Shown: one piece after another, positions 22,867 to 34,170 of the stretch
Position numbering within the stretch: position 1 is the stretch's first letter
Layout: the number at the start of each line of letters is the position of its first letter
DNA from: Kalaharituber pfeilii
Lineage: Eukaryota > Ascomycota > Pezizomycetes > Pezizales > Pezizaceae
Direction of reading: 5' to 3'
DNA: 64,000 bases
Assembly: GCA_015179045.1 (NCBI GenBank)
Contig: WHUZ01000035.1
Location: 310,001 to 374,000 of the forward strand
Made by a program: the position numbers and the translations under genes
Notes under the pieces: generated by a model
The model's database searches: none
What the model saw: only the letters and a program-made list of their open reading frames with translations
Told to the model about the DNA's origin: nothing

Positions 22867-23734
22867 TTGCTTCCAATTGCTAGTTCTCTCGGCCACATGT
22901 ACCACGACCTCATGACAAGTAATTATTACACCCATGCACTGGCACATGTAGCAAGTCAATAACTACACCGAATTCAGTACTGGTATGAGTGCTAGATTCT
23001 TCCAAATAGGGCCTGATACCCCACGAGTTCAGTAAACAGAATGCAGTTACCCAGCCAATTCCATTATGATCTGTTCGATCACAAGATCAGATGGTCACAA
23101 GATACCACTTGGTCTGCCGTTACTGACCTTACTTGCGCACCCCACACTCGCAATTATTTTGTCGGGAGGAGAATCTACGCAGGGCACGTGAGAAGGTATC
23201 GCCGTCTTCCCCACAATTTGCCTCCTGCAGTAAGTTGCCGTAAGCAACGCTTCACCATGTCTAATCATCCGTCAGGCACACATCATGGACAGCTTGGTCC
23301 CATGTACAGTTTTACACCCCACCGTGCAGTAGTAGCGTCACCACAAAGCCTAAAGTTCGCCAAATATTGAGTCTATTGGCGATGCATTTCAATACATCCC
23401 TCCATAATCTGTGAAAACACAGCAAACAACGAGAAAACCTTTATGTACCTTGCAGCAAAAGCAAAATCTCTGAAATGCCCTCCATATGTCCCAACCATAA
23501 TATCCGACAACGGGTAGGGACAATTGACACACCAGAAGGAAAGTTCGGGAATCATGAATTGAGCCATTGCTCACATACCAGAGTACCCGATAGGAAAAAA
23601 ATTCATCTGAACGTCAAAAACCCAACAAAAGGAACAACACAAAAGAAGTTATCACCAATCGCTTCTCATGCATCCCAGAATCTAGCTCCATGCTCATTAA
23701 GCCTTTAACAGCCTTTCTTTCCTTTCCATGTCCA

Positions 23735-24470
23735 TCAAATCATCATCGCAGCCACGCCACTACCACCCAATGTTTTGCTTCCAGTAAATTCTTGGCCTTT
23801 GAAACCAGCAAGCAAGTAAAAGATCCCAGCTAAGCACAAGACTATTCCCGCCGCAATCAAGCTTGTCACTCTCTGGCTCAAAGTGCTGAGGAACTGTACG
23901 ATTGCCATGACAATATACATTCCTGCTCTTCCATAGTTGCTGTGGAATTTCTTGACGAAGTCATCGAATTGTTTGGATGTGGGGCAGATTCTGAGAAGCA
24001 GTGGTATTTCGACAAAGATGAGTAGCAGGCCAGATACGAGGCAAATGACCGAGAATATTATTATGACGACATTAAAGGTAAAGATATTGGCGATACCAAG
24101 TGCAATGCATAGGATTATTGCCAAAATGCCAGTCCTAGAAGTAAGCACATCAGATTTTCTATCATCCCAGTGAAAATCACCGAACTCTGATCTTGATAAA
24201 GTGACATCGGTATGATGGGAATATGCGAACTTCAGAGGGAATTATACCATTGTCCGTATATACCTACAACAACCGTATAGTTAGCCACTGTTACTGAGAT
24301 GTCCCCCCACAATTTCCCTCATCCTGCGCTCATTCACCGCTCAGCTACCCTCTCTCTTTAGGCCTCACTGATAGGAGAGAGCTATGCTGAGCGCTCAGAA
24401 GAGCAACGAAGGCCTACATACTGAAATTTCTCGTCTTCAACTCGCCGGCGATATTATCCAAGATACCCAT
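23735..24470 (-). CDS. TVP18: Golgi membrane protein TVP18
   Basis: Three exons on the minus strand: 24422-24470 (ATG 24470, MGILDNIAGELKTRNF), a 16-nt micro-exon 24248-24263 (IYGQW) and 23735-24134; introns of 158 and 113 nt. The product is 154 residues, the usual length of the family. It has four membrane segments (about residues 25-42, 47-70, 94-112 and 119-138). The diagnostic blocks are YGQWTG, ILCIALGIANIF, VEIPLLLRICPTS, LAGFKGQEFTGSKTLGG. Tvp18 proteins are Golgi vesicle membrane proteins thought to act in vesicular trafficking with Yip1/Yip4-type partners. All splice phases agree and the splice sites are canonical (GTATGT, GTATAA; TAG). Confidence 0.9.
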
Positions 24471-25383
24471 TGTAAGATGTGTCTGTTGTATTCTCCTCTG
24501 GTTTTAAGGTCGATGACGGAGTAGGTGATTCACACCGAGGCCGTTGCTCACGATGGACTTGGTTGTCGCTTAATCCCAGACTAGATTCCAGATCTTCGCG
24601 GGACGAGAGTTGCGTAGTATGAATGTGATTGGTGGGTTTGGTAGAGTTAGGTTGAGTCTGCCGTCTTGCTTAGTGAGGTGGGAAGAACGAGATTGCTTGT
24701 CAGAGAAAGGCTGGAGTAAATGAACAGACGTGAAAATAATTAGATGCTGTTGGCTTTTACTGTCTACGCTGAGATGGAATTTAAAGGCCGTGAGTCGTGA
24801 ATGGAGTCACCAGGATTCACAGATTGGGGCTGTTCACGAAGAGGTTACGTTTACCCAGATGAATAAGATGACAACTTCCAGTTGGCAGACTTAGCAGTGG
24901 CAGAAGCTTGGCAGCCTCACCTAGTTTGTGCCAAGGCAACAGAGTAGGTCGTGTACCCGACATTTGAAATCCTGAGAACGGCAAAGTAAGTTGAAATACG
25001 TGCACTGAGAGTTCTAAAGCACTGTTTACGTCCCGCATCGCCATTCCTGATCTTAATGTCCCGACAGCCATTGCCCTCCACCCACGATTTAGTCGATATT
25101 TAGTTCTACGCGTCAATATTATGGGTTGAAGCGCCTAAGTGCCCAGGCTGTGCAGCGCGCGTTTCTAAATATATTTCGCAGGTAATGATGACGAGGATGA
25201 GATCAGCAAAAAGTGACACCAGGAGCTTGTATTTCTATAGCGAAACTTCCAAAAAGCTCTTGTAGGGAATCAGGCGAACTCCATTACCACAAAGCAAATT
25301 TGGTTTCCTTCCTTCCTAGTGCTTTGTACACAAATTTACAGCTGCAATTTCAGCTATAGCGCCCCCATTCCCCGCACCTGAAC
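24471..25383. other. intergenic between TVP18 and NTF2-like gene
   Basis: TVP18 promoter and the downstream region of the NTF2-like gene, both on the minus strand. Nothing else is recognised. Confidence 0.5.
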
Positions 25384-26162
25384 CTAGTAAAGCCTTTCCT
25401 CTGGGGTTGGCCAACCATAGAAGAACCTGAAGGCCTCATTGAGGACATAAAATGAACCACTGTCAGAGACGAGGTAGAATGACTGGGAGAATAATTTCGG
25501 GGCGTCTTCGTCGGTTTGAACTATTCCCGTGACCAGTATGAAGAGGCCCCCGCCTTGAGAAATCTGAACATCTCTAGTTAAGATGTGATGCCGAATTTTC
25601 GTGAATGGGAATTCCTATGACAGAGGATGAGAAATGCCCTTCAAAGATATTTATTAGTGTAGTCGTACCTGGACGAAAAACGCCATAATTTGGCTTATAC
25701 CCACATGCTTTCCCTGCTCGAAAGATACCGTAGACTCCGGGCGCTGTAAAAGTTGATACAAATTAGCCAAATTCTTCTCTATCATAGAAAGCTGCCGTCT
25801 TTTGAACATAGCATTGTGAACTAACAAATAGCGACCTCAGACCCGTATACCCCATTGATTATCATGCACTTACATAGATCACTTGCAACTCGGCTCTCTC
25901 ATTGGCGTTGAATTTGCTGTAGTATAGTTTGATGAATTCATCTATTTTCCAAATAGCATCCTGTTAGCGGCAAGTTTTTTGAATCACCAATATCTATTCT
26001 AAGAATTAAGATTTCTCTTGATGCGTAACAAGGGGCGCATCGGTTTGGAAGCCTACCAGCGATGAATTCCGGATGTGGAGTCGGAGTCGCTGTACCATTA
26101 TTAGCTCGTCTCTAGGATCAACTACTACATCCTTAGAAGATTTCACACTCTGACTTACCCAT
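25384..26162 (-). CDS. NTF2-family protein (nuclear transport factor 2-like)
   Basis: Supported exons on the minus strand: 25874-25960 (DAIWKIDEFIKLYYSKFN), 25669-25743 (RPESTVSFEQGKHVG) and 25384-25614 (EFPFTKIRHHI ... FILVTGIVQTDED ... FSQSFYLVSDSGSFYVLNEAFR). Introns of 130 and 54 nt have clean GTAAGT/GTACGA donors and TTTACAG/CATAG acceptors. The blocks follow the NTF2 fold: N-terminal helix FxxYY, LYR..S..F, an internal strand ending GLFILVTG, and SFYVLNxxFRFFYG. NTF2 carries Ran-GDP into the nucleus; related p15/Mtr2-type members act in mRNA export, so the exact role is open. The 5' end is unresolved: a 4-nt exon ATGG (26159-26162) plus 26057-26089 would give MATPTPHPEFIA but arrives one base out of phase, while an in-phase alternative starts further upstream (near 26363) and gives an unusual N terminus. 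Confidence 0.75.
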
Positions 26163-27699
26163 CTTGAAGCGCAGTCACGAAGGGCCAGGAAATAACTTCG
26201 GAAAGCTGGAGCGTTGCTCTGTATCAGTCTGAAGTTTAGATATGATTAGCGTCTAGGAAGGACTGACTTGGTGAGGGGATGAGGGGTGAATGCCAAGACA
26301 GTAGGGACAGGGCTACTAAAAGGCGATGGTTTTGGACGCTGGAAGCGCGGGCTTGGCATTTATGGCACTGTGCTTACTCAGCTTTGTGGTTCATAAATTC
26401 GAGGGACTGAATTTTTTCTTCCGGCACGTCAACTTCAGTTTCAACTGCCCAAATTCTCCATACTGCACTACACCAGATTTACAACACATTTTCCAACGCG
26501 GGATATTCTCCCTTTTTTCTCAAAACGAACTTCACTAGAAGGAAACTGCTATGCTAGCGGCATGACAATTTAGGTACTATCCAAAACCCGTACAGTTAAT
26601 TTTAATGGTAGTTATCCCTCGTTCTCTTTATGAAATAAGAGCCCATACCATCCGGGATGATCACTAGCATGAATACTTATCTACATTGTCTGAATTGGAA
26701 GTCTGAAGATAAATATATCACCTCTGACAATCTGAAGTTTGATGGCTTTGAAAACTTAGCTCGTTGGACATGGCATATACATTGACCCAAACATTAACTG
26801 ACTTCGAGTACAAGGGTTTCTAGGCTCCGTTAAGAATTGTATCCGGGCCTACCGCTGCCAAACCAGACCGGGCTTGGTTGTCTGGATTGAATAGCCAAAT
26901 TATCATCAAGATTTCTCGAACCACTCCCAGTTGACTTTTAATGGAGGATTAGAAGACATCGCAGGGAATTACTAACCTTTGAGCAACATTTCCAGTAACA
27001 TATATTTCATTGTACTCGTACCCAGACTATTATTTTGCGTCTTCGTTGTTAGACTAGCAGAAGGGGGTTGCAAAATATCTATTATTCGTCTTTTTTTCTG
27101 GCACTGGTCTGGTACCAAGTGAGACTAGTTGTGAGCCAATATGGCAAGTTTTGAGCCTGTATAGTACGGAAATTGGGGGCGTATTTCCATGCCTTGAGTA
27201 TGCTATTTATCCGCTTGCCTGGTGTGATCCATCGTTGCGTACAATGCTCAAAAAGACCGCAAGTGACTGAACAATCCTCGACTCCCGCAAATTAATCTCA
27301 AGGACGGGGGCCTTCGCATGATACCACCCGTGACTGGGCTAAGTCAACGAGTTTGCCAACTCCAGCAACGCTCGGCATGCGTCATTATGCTGCTGCGTCG
27401 TATGTTTTGAGCCACAGGCCCGCCCGCTGCGGCACTCCAATCAGCTGCACTCTCGCAATCAATCTAGTCTAGTTGTCAATCAACCGCCGCTTAGCAAGAC
27501 ACGTACTCCACGCACCTTCCCTTTGTCACTGACATTTACCCCGCCGGACGTGCCACAGCGAGCCCCGCTTTCACCAAAGGAACAATCACAGAGCAAGCAG
27601 TACCTAAGCACTCGAGCATCGCCAGCGGCCCCAGAGCCCCCAGACGCAGGACCGCCCCCCGCATACCTGAATCTCCATCCTGCTAACTTCCCTGCAGCC
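26163..27699. other. intergenic, divergent promoters
   Basis: Between the minus-strand NTF2-like gene and the plus-strand gene at 27700. The first 200 bases may hold an alternative 5' exon of the NTF2-like gene. From 27480 the sequence is GC-richer, and the frame of the next gene is open upstream to 27523 but only from a TTG. Confidence 0.5.
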
Positions 27700-28188
27700 A
27701 TGTCAACCGCGGACTTCAACACCCTCTTCTCCCGCCTGCAACAGCTCTCCTTGACCTCCTCCCTCCCCGCAACCCTCCCTGACCCCTCACTCTACGACTA
27801 TCTCGCGGCTGCATCCGATTCCCAATTCATCTACTTTACCCGGCTGTCACGAAGCACTCCCTCCTCCAGCCTGGAGCAAGACCTAGATGAGCAACAGTAT
27901 TACGTCCCTTTCTTCACCGACAACTTCCATACGTTGCTGCATGAGATTGCAAACTACTACGAGCTCGAGAACGGCGTAGGCGATATCAAGGGCCTAAGCT
28001 TAAAGGCTGAAGGCACGGAGAGTGACGGAAAGTTTACCGAGCTCGATTTAGGACTGGATGGTATTAGGGCTCCGGAGCAATGGGAGCTTGCGAAGGTGAG
28101 GTTGGGTGAGATGGGGTTTGGGTCGAAGACTGCGGAGGGAACTGTGCAGATGGGAGAGGGGATAGTGGTTGTGGTAGATGTTGCGTAG
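27700..28188 (+). CDS. unrecognised 162-residue protein
   Basis: ATG at 27700, preceded by GCAGCC, opens 162 codons to TAG at 28186-28188 with no intron. The frame continues upstream to 27523 only through a TTG, so the ATG is preferred. The protein (MSTADFNTLFSRLQQLSL ... SLYDYLAAASDSQFIYFTRLS ... ELENGVGDIKGLSL ... ILVVVDVA-like hydrophobic end) is soluble, acidic and ordered in the middle, with no signal peptide or membrane span. GC-rich third positions (CTC, TCC, AAC) support real coding. I do not recognise the family. Confidence 0.65.
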   Translation: MSTADFNTLFSRLQQLSLTSSLPATLPDPSLYDYLAAASDSQFIYFTRLSRSTPSSSLEQDLDEQQYYVPFFTDNFHTLLHEIANYYELENGVGDIKGLSLKAEGTESDGKFTELDLGLDGIRAPEQWELAKVRLGEMGFGSKTAEGTVQMGEGIVVVVDVA

Positions 28189-30762
28189 GTGTAACTTATT
28201 CCCCAACTCTCCTCATCATCACCCTATTGGGAGAGGGGGAAGGGCGCACTACGGGATGAAATAATGCCGAATTTTGTTGCTCGCGGAGATATCAACTTGT
28301 GGCTGGAGCGATTCCTTTCCACATCAACAGGCAACCTATATTAGTATATCTCAAACAACATCAAGCCTTCAAACGATCAATCCACTTGAGCTCTGTCAGT
28401 TCGTACGCAGCACATACTACTCTGCCACAAGTGCGCTTAAATCTTCTGTTTTCTGGCAACCCCACCACGATAAACAATACCAAAAGTCAAAAAAACACGG
28501 AAAATCCACACATAACCTCTACAAGTACGTGCGTACACAAAAAAACCAACCGCTGCGAAATGGATGACTTGAGCTATCCTTCCCTCTCTTCAGAAATCAA
28601 TTTTTGTTGTTCTTGGTGGTTGTTTTCTTCTCATGCACCTTTTCTGAGAAACCAGGCGTATATTTATGGAAAGCAAACACACCCCTGTACAGATGGATGG
28701 ATGAATTGATATACAGGGAATGAAATCAGCAAGATAAAAGGGAAATGGGGGAATTGACACTTGATGAGAGATCTCATATTCTTGTTTAGATTCCTCCGTC
28801 TTCTTTGTCTTGAATATTCACCCATGTCTATTCCCTTTCACTTTCATCAGCTGAACAGCAGGGGGAGGAAGAGGAGAAGGAGATATGTCGTTTTGTTTTA
28901 TTAGTATTCATTTATTCATACATACCTAAGTATCTACTACAACCTCTCTAATGAAATTGTTCAACGGAGAACTAATGGAAGTAATTCTTATGTCTCATCG
29001 ATTTGTCATCTTTGTGTCCACTTCTATTTTTTTACGCGCTGTTAGTTGTAGCGCCCTTTATGGCCTCCTCGTCCTCCACAGGAGATTTCTGGAGTACTTA
29101 ATTGGAGAAAAACTCAGAGAATAAACCACAATTACTTACCAGGAGATAACACTGATGTATCAAGCCAGTTGAATAGTTCTCTGTCTGTTGGAGTAAAAGT
29201 CGATGGCGTAGGTGTTTATCCTGTCAAGCACTAGTGTGCATATGCCACTCTATGGAGCTCAAAGGAACGTTGTTGTTGTTCTCTAGCACGACAGTCTAGA
29301 ACCAGGCAAAACGGTCGAATATGCCCTGTAAACATCCTCAGTGAGCTCTTGAGCACGTACAGAGTATGTTGTCGAGACGGCTCAATACAACGACACCTTT
29401 CTGTAGCTAGTCTGGTTTCTGTAGCATAGCTTTTGAAAATCCGATTTAGCTAGTCTCATGCTAGTCTCATGACACTACTGAGCTGATGAATGTTCCTCAA
29501 CTATACTGTAAAAAACCAATTGTATAATTCCCTCTAGATATACGCCACGAGGGAGGATTGGAAATTATGACTATGACGAATGTGAGAGACAACATTGTGC
29601 TGAAACTGAATGAGTTTGAATGAGCACTCCAGTCGAATCTGTGCCCAGTTGCGATAAGAGTGGGGGTGTAGTTTGGCAGTCCCGAAGTTTGTAGCTCGCT
29701 GTTAAGTTTGCCTGGCCTTGACAGCTTGAATACATATGTGCGTATGCATACAAGTAGCGCGAACCATATCCAAGGATCAGTCTCAGTAGGTAGTATCGTC
29801 ATGAGGGATCCGCAGCCTTTCCCAATTCCGACAATTACAAATTGCATCACGGGAGAAGTTCTGCCGGGGCTATCATACTCCTCTGTCCATCCCATCACGC
29901 TCGGACCTAACCTTAGCGGACGGCACGATTACGCGCACAGCCCGCAAGAAACACCATTCACTAAGCCATCTCCAGAAGCATAGCCCCATGTGAAACGGAA
30001 GCTCAGAGTCCATTTCCATTTCAACACACAACTTTGCTTTCTTTTCTTTTTTTTTTCCTCCAAATTAACACATTACCTCATGCCGCACAGCAGCACACAG
30101 GCGAGGCGTGACCTGGTCCCGAACTCGTGTAAATTATTCTGCTTAACATCCCGCCCCCTGTAAGCCTGCACTTGTAGGACTTAGGAATCTCCCTTTTTTC
30201 CTTTGACCCACGTTTCCATATATTTTGAATTAGACTCAATCGCTCTTTTCCTGTGATCTGTACACAAGTTCTGTTTGTCAATTAAGCAGATACTATCCTT
30301 GACCGACTACCTGCTAGTTGCTTGTTCGCTTACTTGTTGCTGCTACTGCTGCTGCTGCGCACCACACGTCCTTTCCTTTTTCTTTTAGTTTTTCATTCCC
30401 TTGCGTCGTACCTTGCGTTTAAATCCCGCGCTCATTCGATTTCCTTGACTGTATACTTATTGCATTGCATTTCGTATTTTGGATGTACGTGTTTCTCTTC
30501 CCTGGCGGCTGGTCGCTGATTGCTGATCGTTGTTCATGAAGACTAGCGGGTTCTAGTACCATCAACACAAAAGAAGCATTTGAGACTGCTTCTGAATTAC
30601 CCTCTGCCTAGAAAAATTTACTGAAAGGTTTCACTGGAATGATAATATCGTTCTGCAAACTGCAGTCAAACATTGCATTATTGAATTCTAGATATTACTT
30701 TTTATAAGCTCATTTTTCCATTTGGTTTCTATTTCCATTTTTAAACTCTATCGGGTACCAGA
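28189..30762. other. intergenic, no supported gene
   Basis: About 2.6 kb. Opens with probable 3' untranslated DNA of the upstream gene and ends with a pyrimidine-rich leader (30030-30480) before the next ATG. A C/T-rich tract lies at 30035-30065. Nothing else is recognised. Confidence 0.5.
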
Positions 30763-32589
30763 ATGGCGTTGCATGCAGGTTTCCAGGGCGATGAGGGCGA
30801 GATGTGGATTAATCCATTTGGAAACACCTCACCGGCGACAACACCAGAACCACCACATAGTCCGAATGCAAGGATCAAGGGGACAGCCACCACTGCAGGT
30901 ACATTATTAAACAGTCGAAGTTATCGAGATTATAGGGTTTATCCATACCTATTGGGGGCCTCCAGCTCGTTCCCGGACCTGACAAGCGGCTCATTTGATG
31001 TTGATATTGATCCCACAAAACAGCGGATCCTCAAACTACTGTACGACATTGACACCGAACCCGAGCGGCCCGACACTAGTGACTCTGAGGAACAAACACC
31101 ACTCGAAACCCCAGTCGAAACACCAGTCGAAACACCAGTCAAAACTTCAGATGACCAATATCCCCGCCCTCTCCATAGAGCGCCCACGGTCCCTGTCGCA
31201 GAAGTAGGTGGATACCAAGGTACACAAGCATTCGTATTAGCGAGCTTAGGTGTTTCTCTTGCAGCCGTTTCGTCGGCAGCTATGCCTGACCAATGTTTTG
31301 CTCCTCGGACGGTAGCAACCTCACCGATACTTCCATGGTCCCGTGCGCAAGCATCAACTGCGAGTTGTCAAAATAAATATCACCAACATGCAATAAGAGA
31401 CATGGGCCCACCAGCTTTGCCTTCTGCAGCGTCACACAATCATTCTCACATCATCAGAAAGATCGACAACCATGCGGATCCAACTGCAATCGACCGTGAC
31501 CTTAGTAAGGCCTTCTATAGCTCTCATTGGCGGGCAGGTTCGATTCAACGAATAAGGGACGCAGTATCGACTGTTCACCACAGCTGGAAAACACACATCG
31601 AGAAAACTATCAAGGAGATATCCCTTGAGATGTCACCTGTGGCCAGTCTCAGGTCTTCAAACTCTTCACTGACCTCCAGTAGTGATCACGATATAGGCAG
31701 TATTTTGGACCCTCGGCCGGGCGATGATTTTGGAGCTCTGGTATCGATGTTCATGAACTTGGATACATCCGGTCTGCTAGCGGGGGAGATCGATCCGTTT
31801 GCGTACGTACAGGATATTAGAATTAGACTTTTCTCAAATGAGGAAGAAACTAGTCGAGAACAGCAACAGCGTCGAAGAGAGGCTGCCAACCTGTCCGGGT
31901 GCTATCCTCATGTTGCGGAAAACTTCATTCTCGCCTTGCCACTGTTTTATATCGAGCATGTCTTCAGCGAGATTATTGAATTCTTTAAGGACCATGAAGT
32001 TGAAGACGGACCAGACATGGCAAACGAGTCTGCCTCGATGACATCATCACCATCAACCATGCACATGGGCCATTCGCGACGGGATAGTGTCGGACGACCT
32101 CCACCACCATCGGCATTGCATCCTTCGTCGCCAACACGACGGGCCAACATTCACTCAAAACCGAAGACTGCAGGCCTGCACAGTACGGATCTGAGCGAAT
32201 GGGAACAAGCTATGCAGGTACTGAATAAGTGGGCTGGAACATGTGGTTTCCTTGAAGTGTATGGAGAGAGCTGTGGACAGGGCGTCCTCTGGTTCTGGAG
32301 GAACGTGATCTTGAGAAGCGAGGAACTTGGGTATGGTGCCACCTTCGAGGAGTGCTTGGGCATGCTTCTGAGCAGAATGGACGAGGTCCAGGGGCCGTGG
32401 TTCAGAGTAGAGAAGGGATACCTGCTGGCCGATATGGAAGCCCTGGTGGAGCACACAGATACCGCTGGATACGGGCACGGGCATAACGCTCACGGAGAGG
32501 ACGACGTAGGCTGGGCACTTGCCCGCCGGGGTAAGACTCTGGGCGGCATAGTCAAGCGGGGTCTGAAGAAGCTGGGCGGGGCCTTGTAA
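30763..32589 (+). CDS. unrecognised 608-residue protein
   Basis: ATG at 30763 in a good fungal context (ACCAGAATGGC) opens 608 codons without introns. The N-terminal third is polar and disordered, with a 12-nt tandem repeat coding ETPV (31106-31150). The middle is Ser-rich (LRSSNSSLTSSSDHD). Ordered helical regions follow (about residues 325-415: EIDPFAYVQDIRIRLF, ENFILALPLFYIEHVFSEII, and residues 475-565: SEWEQAMQVLNKWAGTCGF, GVLWFWRNVILRSEELGYG). The extreme C terminus is a basic amphipathic stretch (RRGKTLGGIVKRGLKKLGG). No signal peptide, membrane span or catalytic motif is evident. It looks like a conserved ascomycete protein of unknown function. Confidence 0.75.
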   Translation: MALHAGFQGDEGEMWINPFGNTSPATTPEPPHSPNARIKGTATTAGTLLNSRSYRDYRVYPYLLGASSSFPDLTSGSFDVDIDPTKQRILKLLYDIDTEPERPDTSDSEEQTPLETPVETPVETPVKTSDDQYPRPLHRAPTVPVAEVGGYQGTQAFVLASLGVSLAAVSSAAMPDQCFAPRTVATSPILPWSRAQASTASCQNKYHQHAIRDMGPPALPSAASHNHSHIIRKIDNHADPTAIDRDLSKAFYSSHWRAGSIQRIRDAVSTVHHSWKTHIEKTIKEISLEMSPVASLRSSNSSLTSSSDHDIGSILDPRPGDDFGALVSMFMNLDTSGLLAGEIDPFAYVQDIRIRLFSNEEETSREQQQRRREAANLSGCYPHVAENFILALPLFYIEHVFSEIIEFFKDHEVEDGPDMANESASMTSSPSTMHMGHSRRDSVGRPPPPSALHPSSPTRRANIHSKPKTAGLHSTDLSEWEQAMQVLNKWAGTCGFLEVYGESCGQGVLWFWRNVILRSEELGYGATFEECLGMLLSRMDEVQGPWFRVEKGYLLADMEALVEHTDTAGYGHGHNAHGEDDVGWALARRGKTLGGIVKRGLKKLGGAL

Positions 32590-33117
32590 GGGACATGTGG
32601 TGGATGTGCAGCATCACTCCCCTTGCTTACATAGTTATCATTTGCTGAGCATGTAAATTGGATAGTTCACTTCTGGTCTACTTGCTTACCTAGGCATCGA
32701 GTTAAGCATATATTGTACTTGCAGCATCTTGCGAATCAATTAGTATTAATGGCTTCAAGTAGTGCGTCACTGGAATGCGATCTTGGCCCATTTCTATCTT
32801 TGCTCGAGCGATTTTGAATGTGACAGAGTACGCGTTCCTGTATGCTCCCTGTCACAATGGCCTGTGGTGCCCTTGCCCTCAGAATCGGTCGTGCATTCAG
32901 CTAATTAAATATATTGGTCGTCATTAATTCGATAATGTGGAGCGGGTTTTCTCTGAATAAACACACTTCACAAATTAGACGCAAGCCTACTGCCATATCT
33001 GAGAACCAAAATGTTTTTTGTCGTGCCCAGATATTGGGCTTTCTTGGTATCGCTTGTTGGTTTGATACCAAGACTGCCAGTATATAACAATGTTGTGACC
33101 ATATATTCATTATCATC
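32590..33117. other. intergenic, convergent 3' ends
   Basis: Probable 3' untranslated DNA of the plus-strand gene to the left and the minus-strand chromodomain gene to the right. Nothing else is seen. Confidence 0.5.
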
Positions 33118-34090
33118 TCAACGAAGCCGTTGCGGCGTAGACCTCCATTCCCTTTCACGCCTTTTCCATTCCTCTATAAACTGTCTCGGAATCCCATCTG
33201 CGACTCGGTCACTGACAGCCTCCTCCCACGAATCGTCTTCGGATGGATACCCTGCCCAATGTACCAAATATTTAATTCGCTGCTTAACGTCCGCATTGAA
33301 ATGCTTGCTATTGGCAGAGAACTTTTTCTCCAATCTCATTCCTCGAACCTTATGCACGGCGTACAACGTCACACCATGAACCACCACACTTGGTTCATCA
33401 TAGTCTCTTAAGAGTTTTGTTTTTATCAGTTGGTCCTGTGCAACCCAACCACCTCCTTTCCTAAAAAGCAATGAGTCCTCTGGTATTCGCAGGCGAGCAG
33501 TGAATCTAGGGCGACTGCTCTTCCGCACAATTTGTATATGGACATCAATTACCTCCCATGGTCCATCGTATATATCCTCTTCATCGCACGTTCCCTTCAG
33601 AATGGTGCTTTTCGGTCGAATTCGAAGCACACAATCTCCCGCCGTAAATCTGCTATTGAGACAAGGGGCTGGAGTATCCAGGTTCGCAGGTATCTCCCAC
33701 ATCTTATCATTGTCAATTTTAGCGCAATGCTTGTTTGACTCAGGTACCGGCCATAAATAACTTTCTAAGAAGGCATAGTAAAATATGTGAACCGTTAGGG
33801 AAATCATGAGCACCTAGAAAAGGCATGAAGATTGATGAGCAGTTATTACCTTCAAGATTTCTCAATGGGGCCAAGGACGCCTTTCTTCCAACTCTTCTCT
33901 CTGCAGCGTGGGTAAATAATTTGACGCTCGAATGAAGATGTCCAGCATCGATAGCAGAATTTTCGTGTTTAACGAGGGCTTCTGTTGCATTCGTCCTGCT
34001 CATGCCGCTGTCTAATTCCCTTATCCGATTTGGTCTGTCATGTGTATCGTAACAAAAGCGTTTCCTAATCTGAATAGTGGAGGCCTTCAT
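33118..34090 (-). CDS. chromodomain protein with retroelement-integrase-like tail
   Basis: Exons 33850-34090 (ATG 34090) and 33118-33764, with an 85-nt intron (GTAATA ... CTTAG); 295 residues. The C-terminal 80 residues contain a chromodomain core (IKYLVHWAGYPSEDDSWEEA) followed by IPRQFIEEWKRRE. Before it lies a beta-rich segment (FTAGDCVLRIRPKS ... GPWEVIDVHIQIV) arranged like the SH3-like segment that precedes the chromodomain in Ty3/gypsy chromoviral integrases. No integrase catalytic core, reverse transcriptase or LTR is visible nearby. It could bind methylated histone tails. It is either a domesticated element fragment or an unrelated chromodomain gene. The first exon could instead be spliced from the frame at 34184-34668 (donor GTTAGC, acceptor ATACAG, phase-compatible). 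Confidence 0.6.
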
Positions 34091-34170
34091 CCCTTGAGTA
34101 CTGTATGGGTAATAATAGATTAGCACCTCAGTATACAGTCAATATCAGGGCAGCCAATGTGAAGCCATGG

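Larger units (their letters stand above)
19484..23734. other. long intergenic region upstream of AIM21-like gene
   Basis: About 4.25 kb with no supported gene. It includes G-rich tracts (19788-19803, 20206-20217, 20295-20305), a (CAG)8 microsatellite at 20398-20421 and a cluster of CTCGTTCCC/GGGAACGAG motifs at 22620-22870. Overlapping open frames 19718-20395 (minus) and 20125-20675 (plus) are a by-product of the GC-rich stretch. The 19484-20400 part would be the AIM21 promoter and leader. Confidence 0.5.
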
